Source: Gammaproteobacteria bacterium (GTDB lineage: Bacteria; Pseudomonadota; Gammaproteobacteria; Xanthomonadales; Wenzhouxiangellaceae). From it: a stretch of DNA of 64,000 nt. The stretch covers positions 248,001-312,000 of the forward strand of contig JAJFKX010000019.1 of the NCBI GenBank assembly GCA_021772985.1, given 5' to 3'. Below the pieces are notes generated by a model. That model saw only the letters and a list, made by a program, of their open reading frames with translations, ran no database searches and was not told where the DNA came from. Position numbers and translations under genes: made by a program. Positions 57,570 to 64,000 of the stretch are shown here, piece by piece; position 1 is the first letter of the stretch, and each line of letters opens with the position of its first letter.

Positions 57570-58571
57570 ATGCCCATACCCTCTACCTTTAAAGCATTCC
57601 GAATCGACCATGATGTTCAGGGTGAGCACCAGGCTGAGTGGCAATCCATGACGGCTGAGCAACTCAGTGATGGAGATCTTAGCGTTCAGGTTCATTATTC
57701 AAGTGTCAATTACAAGGATGCCTTGGCTGGCACCGGCAGTGGTAAAATTTTGCGCAATTTTCCATTGAATGGTGGTATAGATGTCGCCGGTGAGGTGATT
57801 GCTTCAACCGCTGATGGTTTTGTACCTGGTGACAAGGTCATCGCCACTGGTTGCGGCCTGAGTGAAACACGTGATGGTGGCTATAGTGAATACATCAAAT
57901 TGGACAGCCGCTGGGCCATTTCACTACCTGATGGATTGGATTACCAACAAGCGATGACACTGGGTACCGCCGGTTTTACCGCAGCACTAAGCCTGTACCG
58001 CATGGAAATCAATGGTCAAACACCGGATATGGGCCCGGTAGTGGTGACCGGTGCAACCGGTGGTGTTGGTTCGCTGGCTATCAATATTTTGCATAAAGCC
58101 GGTTACGAAGTACATGCCATCAGCGGTAAACCGGAACAATTCGAATGGTTGCGGCACTTGGGTGCCAGCCAGTGTGTTGATCGTCATCATTTGTTTTTAG
58201 GTGATCAGCCACTGGAATCGGCGGCCTGGGCAGGCGCCATCGACAATGTCGGTGATCAATTGTTATCCGGTTTAACCAGGGTGATTAAACCCTGGGGGAA
58301 TATCGCCAGTTGCGGCCTGGCCGGCGGACATGAACTGCATACTACCGTAATGCCGTTCATCATCCGCGGGGTCAGCCTGCTGGGCATCAATTCCTCCAAT
58401 TGCCCGACCCCGTTACGCAAGCAGTTATGGCAACGGCTGGCTGGGCAATGGAAGCCTGAACAGTTGGATAGCATCTGTAAACGGGTTATTTCACCAGCAG
58501 AGCTGGAACCGGTTTTTGCCGAAATGCTTGAGGGAGGCTCATTAGGTCGTAGCGTAGTCAGAATCGGCTAG
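57570..58571 (+). CDS. acuI: Acrylyl-CoA reductase AcuI/YhdH, NADPH-dependent
   Basis: A 333-residue medium-chain dehydrogenase/reductase without structural zinc. YSSVNYKDALAGTG, GGIDVAGEV, the TLGTAGFTAALS region and VTGATGGVGSLA (NADPH-binding) mark the AcuI/YhdH group. It reduces acryloyl-CoA to propionyl-CoA, detoxifying acrylate from DMSP or 3-hydroxypropionate. No DMSP-lyase gene is adjacent, so the housekeeping role is more likely here. Confidence 0.88.
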   Translation: MPIPSTFKAFRIDHDVQGEHQAEWQSMTAEQLSDGDLSVQVHYSSVNYKDALAGTGSGKILRNFPLNGGIDVAGEVIASTADGFVPGDKVIATGCGLSETRDGGYSEYIKLDSRWAISLPDGLDYQQAMTLGTAGFTAALSLYRMEINGQTPDMGPVVVTGATGGVGSLAINILHKAGYEVHAISGKPEQFEWLRHLGASQCVDRHHLFLGDQPLESAAWAGAIDNVGDQLLSGLTRVIKPWGNIASCGLAGGHELHTTVMPFIIRGVSLLGINSSNCPTPLRKQLWQRLAGQWKPEQLDSICKRVISPAELEPVFAEMLEGGSLGRSVVRIG

Positions 58572-58774
58572 CATGCCATTTTTTCATTATTGATAAAGCT
58601 ATAGATCATAAGTCAGACCAGGCACAGGGAAAGTTGCATTTACAGAATATTATGAGCGCTTGATTCAGCCATTGTTTGAGCGCCTCAAAGTCTGACACAA
58701 TCCTAGTGACTTTGCGCTTTTCAAGGTGTATGCTTAACCCCGTCATCGTTTAATAATGAGGGTTAGAGAAACCA

Positions 58775-59140
58775 ATGGCGACCATTCTGATCGTAGATGA
58801 TTCCACAGCTCACTTGTACTCGCTGTCAAAGCTGGTAGAAGTTAACGGACACCAGGTAATTACTGCACAATCTGGACAGGAAGGTGTGGATAAAGCGGTC
58901 AAAAATCGCCCAGATGTGATTCTGATGGATATCGTAATGCCGGGTATGAGCGGTTTTCAGGCAACCCGCGCGTTGTCTAAAGAACAACACACCAGCAACA
59001 TCCCGGTGATCTTCGTAACCACCAAGAATCAGGAAACTGATAAAATTTGGGGTATGCGCCAAGGCGCAACAGCTTACATCACCAAACCGGTAGATGAAAA
59101 AGCACTAATGGGTGCTATTAACAGCGCGATCGCAGCCTAG
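58775..59140 (+). CDS. pilH: Single-domain response regulator, PilH-like
   Basis: A 121-residue CheY-like protein with Asp8-Asp9, phospho-acceptor Asp52 (LMDIVMPGMSGFQATR), Thr82/Thr83 and Lys104 (ITKPVDEK). The sequence F-Q-A-T-R-x-L-x-K and V-T-T-K-x-Q-E-T-D-K matches Pseudomonas PilH, which tunes type IV pilus retraction through the Chp system. PilG, PilI and the kinase are not in the window. A weak hairpin at 58736-58764 lies in its leader, close to the ribosome binding site. Confidence 0.82.
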   Translation: MATILIVDDSTAHLYSLSKLVEVNGHQVITAQSGQEGVDKAVKNRPDVILMDIVMPGMSGFQATRALSKEQHTSNIPVIFVTTKNQETDKIWGMRQGATAYITKPVDEKALMGAINSAIAA

Positions 59141-59205
59141 CTCTCGCCGTCAACCGGGATTCGCTCACCGATCGAGGAAAAGCACCATTGATATTTTTCA
59201 TCGCA

Positions 59206-59232
59206 ATACTCGAAAAGAGTATGTGCTTTTTT
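59206..59232 (+). terminator. Terminator after pilH
   Basis: ATACTC (59206-59211) pairs with GAGTAT (59217-59222) around GAAAA and is followed by GTGCTTTTTT. An outer pairing of AAAAGCAC near 59178 with GTGCTTTT can extend the structure. Confidence 0.6.
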
Positions 59233-59302
59233 AAACGCTGCGCCTTACCGTAGAACATCGCCGGAATACTGAACCGACAACATTACATTGAAGCAACGCT
59301 GG

Positions 59303-60739
59303 TTATTCTTCGGACTCATCAGATAATGATACGCTTTGCACCTGCAGCTTAGCCTGGCTGTCTTCAATATCGGGAAGATACTTCTTATCCAGTTGCTTGC
59401 CCGTTTTCGCACCTAAATCCTGCAACATTTGAACCTGACGAAGTAAATTTCCAGAACCTGTGCTTAACTTGCCGAATGCGTCATCATAAGATTTGCGCGC
59501 TTGAGCCAAACGCAGACCCATATTTTCCAGATCACCAACAAAGCCATAAAACTTGTCATACAGTTTGCCGGCTCGATCCGCGATTTCACGGGCATTTTCA
59601 TTCTGCCGCCAGGCTTGCCAGACACTACCCACGGTACGCAGCGTACTGAGCAGATTAGTCGGCGTAACCAATGCAACATTTTTGCCAATAGCATAGTCCA
59701 GTAGCGAACTATCAAATCGCAGCGCCTCCAGCAAAGCCGCCTCTACAGGCACAAACATCAATACAAAATTGGGTGTATCCAGGTTTGTTACATGGGCATA
59801 ATTCTTGCTGGATAAAGAGTTGATATGCTGCTTAATAGATTTGCAGTGCTCACCTAACCAGCGTTGTTCCTGTTCACTATTTTCCGCGCTATAAGCCCGC
59901 GTGTAATGCTCCAGCGAAACCTTGGCATCAATGACAATACATTTATTATCGGGCAATAAAACCATCGCGTCAGGCTTTAATTGTTGTCCTTCATGACCTT
60001 TAAGGTTGGCCTGCAACAGATACTCGCGATCTTTCTGTAAACCGGCCAGTTGCAATAACCTTTCCAATTGCTGCTCACCCCAGTTCCCCAACAGTTTATT
60101 GCTGCCGCGTAATGCACCGGATAATTGTGCTGCTTCACTGGACAGGTTTTTATTCAATGATTCCAGGTCAAGTAATTGTTTTTGCAAATGACCATGTTGC
60201 TGGGCATTTTTCTCGTTGGTATGTTGCACCAGTTTGGCAAAGTTTTGCATCTGGGTCTGTATTGGTTCCAGCACCTGTTTCATTTGTTGCTGGTTTTGTT
60301 CACCAAATGACTTGCTCTTTTGCTCAAATATGTCCGACGCCAGACGTTTGAAAGTATCACCCAGACGTTGCTCAGCGGTTTCCAACCGCTGTAGTTGCTG
60401 CTGATTATGTTCTCTTTCAGTATTCAAGCGAGCTACCATGCTGGCATGGCTTTCGCGCAAACCGGATAGTTGCTGGCCTTTTTCCTCCAGGTTTTGGGAT
60501 AATTGCACATGCAGATGCTGCTGTTGTTCAAGTTCCCGCTGTGCTTGAGACAACTCAGATTCGGAACGCACCGCGACAAGTGACTGCTGGTCAATAAGCT
60601 GCTGTTGTGCTGTCAATTTACGCCGGATAATCAGCCAGTTAAGCAACCAACCAATAACCAGCGCCAACCCAACCATCAACCAAACCAGAAGATTATCAGA
60701 CAAGTCCTGCCATAGTGCAGTCAGGGTAACGTCAGTCAT
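59303..60739 (-). CDS. rmuC: DNA recombination protein RmuC
   Basis: A 478-residue protein with one N-terminal membrane helix (about 14-34), a long Gln/Glu-rich coiled coil (about 40-215) and the RmuC nuclease-like domain (from about 215: SNKLLGNWGEQQLERLL, KPDAMVLLPDNKCIVIDAKVSLEHY, VTPTNLLSTLRTV). It limits inversions at short inverted repeats. Its start overlaps the mazG stop by 8 bases. Confidence 0.94.
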   Translation of the reverse strand: MTDVTLTALWQDLSDNLLVWLMVGLALVIGWLLNWLIIRRKLTAQQQLIDQQSLVAVRSESELSQAQRELEQQQHLHVQLSQNLEEKGQQLSGLRESHASMVARLNTEREHNQQQLQRLETAEQRLGDTFKRLASDIFEQKSKSFGEQNQQQMKQVLEPIQTQMQNFAKLVQHTNEKNAQQHGHLQKQLLDLESLNKNLSSEAAQLSGALRGSNKLLGNWGEQQLERLLQLAGLQKDREYLLQANLKGHEGQQLKPDAMVLLPDNKCIVIDAKVSLEHYTRAYSAENSEQEQRWLGEHCKSIKQHINSLSSKNYAHVTNLDTPNFVLMFVPVEAALLEALRFDSSLLDYAIGKNVALVTPTNLLSTLRTVGSVWQAWRQNENAREIADRAGKLYDKFYGFVGDLENMGLRLAQARKSYDDAFGKLSTGSGNLLRQVQMLQDLGAKTGKQLDKKYLPDIEDSQAKLQVQSVSLSDESEE

Positions 60740-61565
60740 TTTCTGTTCGTTTAACCATCTGCCAAAGTAACTCTTGTTGTTCCAGGTTTAAAGTGTTCAG
60801 AGGGCTGTCCTGTTCGCCGGCCATTTGCTCCATCGCTTTAAAACGCCTTTCAAATTTAGCGTTAGCATGACGCATGGCAGCTGCCGGGTCGATACCCAGC
60901 TTTCTACTTAAATTGGTTAATACAAAGAACACATCCCCCAGTTCGTCCTGAATCTTATCTCTATCACCGGTTTCACGGGCAGCTTCCAACTCATCCAGCT
61001 CCTCACACAACTTTGCATCAACAGCGGACGCGTCAGGCCAATCAAATCCAACCGTGGCAGCACGCTTTTGCAACTTCAGTCCACGCATTAATTCTGCCAA
61101 CCCAACCGGCACATCATCCAATACGGAATGTAATCCTTTGGCTTGTCGCTCAAGCTGCTTCTGAGCTTCCCAGACTGCTGTCTGTTGCTCAGCATTTTGC
61201 ACTGATACACCGGCAAACACGTGTGGGTGACGTTGCTCCATTTTATCGCTGATCGCATTGGCAACATCAGCAAAATCAAACCAACCCCGCTCTTCCGCCA
61301 TGCGTGTATGAAATATCACCTGCAACAATAAATCACCAAGCTCTCCCGGTAACTCCTGCCATGCCTTTCGCTGAATAACATCAGCCACTTCATAAGCTTC
61401 TTCAATGGTATACGGTGCGATACTGGCGAAATCCTGCTGTACATCCCAGGGACAGCCGCCAACAGGGTCACGTAATTTCTGCATGATAGCCAACAAACGA
61501 TGGATAGCATCAGCATTTCGCTGCCGATCATCCTGTTGTTTATTCGAACAGTTACCAGCTCGCAT
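60732..61565 (-). CDS. mazG: Nucleoside triphosphate pyrophosphohydrolase MazG
   Basis: A 277-residue protein with two MazG domains. The first has LRDPVGGCPWDVQQDFASIAPYTIEEAYEV and GELGDLLLQVIFH with E-x-x-E and E-x-x-D metal sites; the second has EELDELEAARE and DELGDVFFVLTNL. It hydrolyses all NTPs to NMP and pyrophosphate. ATG at 61565 is used; a GTG one codon upstream overlaps the kinase stop. Confidence 0.93.
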   Translation of the reverse strand: MRAGNCSNKQQDDRQRNADAIHRLLAIMQKLRDPVGGCPWDVQQDFASIAPYTIEEAYEVADVIQRKAWQELPGELGDLLLQVIFHTRMAEERGWFDFADVANAISDKMEQRHPHVFAGVSVQNAEQQTAVWEAQKQLERQAKGLHSVLDDVPVGLAELMRGLKLQKRAATVGFDWPDASAVDAKLCEELDELEAARETGDRDKIQDELGDVFFVLTNLSRKLGIDPAAAMRHANAKFERRFKAMEQMAGEQDSPLNTLNLEQQELLWQMVKRTEND

Positions 61566-61567
61566 CA

Positions 61568-62935
61568 CTAAAACCCGGGGAATTCCACCAGCACCTGTAG
61601 CCCACCCAAATTACTGGCCGCGGCTTTTAATCTGGCTTGATAAGCATCAGCAATTTCTGCCACAATTGCCAGACCCAAACCATGTCCATCAGCTTTTTCA
61701 TCACCACGCATCCCACGTTGAAGCAGTTGCTCAAACTCAGCATGATTGACGCCTGGCCCATTATCATCAACCTTGAACAACATACCGGGGCGGCGGGTTT
61801 CACTGGCAATGGATTGGGCTTTGATTTCAACCTTACCATTTGAATACTTGCAGGCGTTATCAATCAAATTACCAGCCAATTCCATAAAATCACGCTGCTC
61901 ACCATAGAAATAACAATCCTCATCAATCTGTGCAGTGATTGATAATTTCTGATCTGCGTAAACTTTTTCCATCGCTCCAATCAGCCGGTCAACCAGTGGT
62001 GATATAGCCAGCGGTTCAGAAATTGTGCGTCTTGCAGCCGAGGCTGCACGTTCCAACTGATAGCGCATTACACCATGCAATTCGACAATAGCATCCTGAG
62101 CTTGTGCTTTATCCTGATTATGAAGGTTGGGTTTTTCCATGACGGACTGCAATACTGCCAGTGGCGTCTTCATACCGTGTGCCAGATTCCCCAAAGCAAT
62201 GCGATAGCGCTGTTGCCCGGCAAGCTCACTACTCAGCAATGCGTTCAGATTATCGGTGAGTGGCTTCAACTCAACTGGATAGTCATCATCCAAGCTGCTG
62301 CGGTTACCCTGTTCGATCGCCCTGATTTGGCGTGAAACACGTTGCAGAGGCTGCATGCCTAACCAGCCGGCAATAGCTTGTAGTAATAACAAGATAGTTG
62401 CCACGCCCAACAGCCAACGCCACAAATCGGTACGAAACCCACTGACTTCCTGGGTAAAATGCCAACGGTCAATACTGGACCATACCGTAATAGGTATCAC
62501 CATACCGCTGCTGGTTTCCCAGCCCAGGCTTAGTGCATAAACATAGCGTCGCTGCTCAGTTCCAGGCGAACGGTAATACTCGCTGCCTAATTCAAGTTCC
62601 GGTACCGTAGCTTTCAATTCACCAACACTGGAAGCAGATTGCCACTCGTATTGAGTGCTGATCAAACCTGAATAATAACCGGACTCGGGTTGTTGTAAAC
62701 GGCTATCCAATACCGCATTTACAGTCAGTTCGTCCTGATCCTCCTGAATGCTGGCTAGAACCTGATTAACCATGCCCTCGAGGCGATCACGAATATTGCG
62801 TTCTACACCATTGGCATAAGAACGCTCTAATGCTATCCCGGTTGCGCCCAAACCAACCAGTAATACCACTGCCCCGGCAAATAAATAACGAGCACGTAAA
62901 GACGCAGATCGTTTTTTGCCGGTACCGGGGAACAC
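61568..62935 (-). CDS. Sensor histidine kinase, PhoQ-like
   Basis: A 455-residue kinase. Helices near 15-36 and 172-193 flank a periplasmic sensor of about 135 residues with an acidic stretch (TVPELELGSEYY). HAMP-like linker, His253 in NLAHGMKTPLAVL, the N-box LAGNLIDNACKYSNG, G1 DDNGPGV and G2 HGLGLAIV follow. The G-M-K-T-P-L-A form of the H-box is typical of PhoQ relatives. The GTG start directly follows the regulator stop (TAAGTG). The signal may be divalent cations or peptides (inference). Confidence 0.87.
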   Translation of the reverse strand: MFPGTGKKRSASLRARYLFAGAVVLLVGLGATGIALERSYANGVERNIRDRLEGMVNQVLASIQEDQDELTVNAVLDSRLQQPESGYYSGLISTQYEWQSASSVGELKATVPELELGSEYYRSPGTEQRRYVYALSLGWETSSGMVIPITVWSSIDRWHFTQEVSGFRTDLWRWLLGVATILLLLQAIAGWLGMQPLQRVSRQIRAIEQGNRSSLDDDYPVELKPLTDNLNALLSSELAGQQRYRIALGNLAHGMKTPLAVLQSVMEKPNLHNQDKAQAQDAIVELHGVMRYQLERAASAARRTISEPLAISPLVDRLIGAMEKVYADQKLSITAQIDEDCYFYGEQRDFMELAGNLIDNACKYSNGKVEIKAQSIASETRRPGMLFKVDDNGPGVNHAEFEQLLQRGMRGDEKADGHGLGLAIVAEIADAYQARLKAAASNLGGLQVLVEFPGF

Positions 62936-63625
62936 TTACTCAGCTGGTGATGATGGTTTCAACCTGAATCGATAACCGCGTCCACGTAGTGTTTCAATGG
63001 GTTGCAGTGCACCATCCGGATCCAGTTTCTTACGCAACCTGCCCAATAATACTTCCAAAACATTGCTGTCCGGATCAGCATCTTCATCGTACAGATGCTC
63101 ATTCAATTCCATTTTGGTAACCACACTGTCCGGGTGCAGCACAAAGTATTCCAGCAACTTATATTCAAAACTGGTCAAGGTCAGTGGTTCGTCAGCCAAA
63201 TAAACCTGCTGACTGGAAAGATTTATCCGGACCGGCTCAAAAGTGACCTCTGGAGAAGCATGACCACCAGTCCGGCGCAATAGCGCCTGAATTCTAGCCA
63301 GCAATTCTTCAATATGGAACGGTTTGGTCAGGTAATCATCAGCACCAGCTTCCAAACCTTCAACCTTCTCCTGCCATTCACTACGGGCGGTTAAAATTAA
63401 TACCGGGTAAATCTTACCCTCCTGGCGCAGTGCTTTAATTAATTCAATACCGGATAATAGAGGCAAACCCAAGTCAACGATAGCCAAGTCAACTGGATAG
63501 TCAGTCGCCATGTACAAACCTTCTTGACCGTCACCGCTGAGATCAACGGCATAGCCTTCCTGACGCAGTCTTTCGCTGATTTGCTTCTGCAACCGCAGAT
63601 CATCTTCTACCAGTAATATCCGCAT
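62936..63625 (-). CDS. OmpR-family response regulator, PhoP-like
   Basis: A 229-residue regulator with Glu7-Asp8-Asp9, Asp51 (IVDLGLPLLSG), Thr79 and Lys101 in the receiver and a winged-helix domain ending with VLLGRLRKKLDPDG-like sequence and TLRGRGYRFRL. It pairs with the downstream kinase and follows a PepSY-domain gene by 3 bases. Confidence 0.9.
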   Translation of the reverse strand: MRILLVEDDLRLQKQISERLRQEGYAVDLSGDGQEGLYMATDYPVDLAIVDLGLPLLSGIELIKALRQEGKIYPVLILTARSEWQEKVEGLEAGADDYLTKPFHIEELLARIQALLRRTGGHASPEVTFEPVRINLSSQQVYLADEPLTLTSFEYKLLEYFVLHPDSVVTKMELNEHLYDEDADPDSNVLEVLLGRLRKKLDPDGALQPIETLRGRGYRFRLKPSSPAE

Positions 63626-63628
63626 GTA

Positions 63629-63883
63629 CTACTCCGGAATGCGAACGGTTTTTACCACACCGTTTTTGGTTACCACGCGAATCACATGAATTCGCTTACC
63701 CTTTTGGTTCACGGTTCTGGCAGACACCACATTGCCCTGATATTGCCGTTGCACCTGATTGACTGCCTGTTTTAGCGTAATAGCATATGCATCCTGAACC
63801 GGCATAGCCGCCCATAGGCTGACCACCAGGGCCAATCCGGGCAGCAGGTTTCGAAATGCGGATAATGTATTCATGGGTGTCAT
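63629..63883 (-). CDS. Small exported PepSY-domain protein
   Basis: An 84-residue protein with a signal peptide (cleavage probable after D-A-Y-A, about residue 34) and one PepSY-like unit (LKQAVNQVQRQYQGNVVSARTV...HVIRVVTKNGVVKTVRI). Such proteins often precede PhoP-type two-component genes and are thought to modulate the sensor or periplasmic proteases. ATG at 63883 or 63874 may be used. First gene of the operon continuing to rmuC. Confidence 0.75.
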   Translation of the reverse strand: MTPMNTLSAFRNLLPGLALVVSLWAAMPVQDAYAITLKQAVNQVQRQYQGNVVSARTVNQKGKRIHVIRVVTKNGVVKTVRIPE

Positions 63884-63929
63884 GATAACTGATGTTTTTA
63901 AACCAAACCTGAATTTAACGCAAGTATAA

Positions 63930-63956
63930 AAAAGCCGCTCCAGTGGAGCGGCTTTT
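63930..63956. terminator. Intrinsic terminator at right edge
   Basis: AAAAGCCGCTCC pairs with GGAGCGGCTTTT around AGT. Read leftward it is followed by a T-run, and it lies 15 bases after the stop codon of the gene entering from the right, which it probably terminates. Confidence 0.8.
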
Positions 63957-63970
63957 ATCGATATGAAAGT

Positions 63971-64000
63971 TTAGCTCAGATTGATCTTAATTCTGACGCA
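63971..64000 (-). CDS. C-terminal end of an unidentified gene (runs off right edge)
   Basis: The minus strand reads C-V-R-I-K-I-N-L-S followed by TAA at 63973-63971, with a strong terminator just beyond. Nine residues are too few to identify the protein. Confidence 0.45.
   Translation of the reverse strand, partial: CVRIKINLS

Overview
The window is chromosomal DNA from a gammaproteobacterium. The evidence is gene order: mutL-miaA-hfq-hflX-hflK-hflC-DUF2065-purA and rnr-rlmB are classic gammaproteobacterial neighbourhoods, and AlaA, RoxA, PgpC-like, PilH and an NAD-dependent giant glutamate dehydrogenase fit a free-living aerobic heterotroph. The genus cannot be fixed from sequence alone. 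Several exported proteins end in a short G-F-E tail that I associate loosely with Marinicella/Arenicella/Wenzhouxiangella-like lineages (inference). No insertion sequence, prophage, CRISPR array or rRNA operon is visible.

Layout. 1-8.6 kb: a truncated exported propeller-like protein, a secreted BNR/Asp-box propeller protein, an S41-like membrane peptidase divergent from a membrane-bound LytTR regulator, then a D-threonine-aldolase-like (DSD1) enzyme with AlaA. 8.8-13.2 kb: a regulatory island with an OmpR-type regulator coupled to a hybrid histidine kinase, a degenerate (pseudo) receiver, a strong palindrome and an ECF sigma factor without a neighbouring anti-sigma gene. 13.4-21.4 kb: a compact NAD-GDH / NAD kinase / cN-I nucleotidase operon and an acyl-CoA dehydrogenase. 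21.6-27 kb: a Tat-exported DUF1800-DUF1501 pair and an FG-GAP/UnbV protein downstream of rlmB and rnr. 30.2-33.3 kb: a promoter, a tandem-hairpin transcript that looks like a new small RNA, two tRNA-Leu genes and a periplasmic catalase-peroxidase.

33.4-44.1 kb is a long leftward block: fumC, mutL, miaA, hfq, hflX, hflK, hflC, DUF2065, purA and a methyltransferase. 44.5-59.1 kb runs rightward: purB-roxA, sucA-sucB-lpd (complete 2-oxoglutarate dehydrogenase), a PgpC-like phosphatase, MoxR-DUF58-transglutaminase, acuI and pilH. 59.3-64 kb runs leftward: PepSY protein, PhoP/PhoQ-like pair, mazG and rmuC, then the tail of one more gene at the right edge.

The most interesting signals are: (1) two adjacent hairpins at 30331-30393 whose stems are unrelated but whose 11-nt loops are nearly identical C-rich sequences, with a good sigma70 promoter in front and a U-tract behind; (2) the shared C-terminal G-F-E tail on exported proteins of three unrelated folds; (3) the pseudo-receiver next to the orphan ECF sigma factor; (4) a probable non-AUG start for the FG-GAP protein overlapping the rlmB stop codon.
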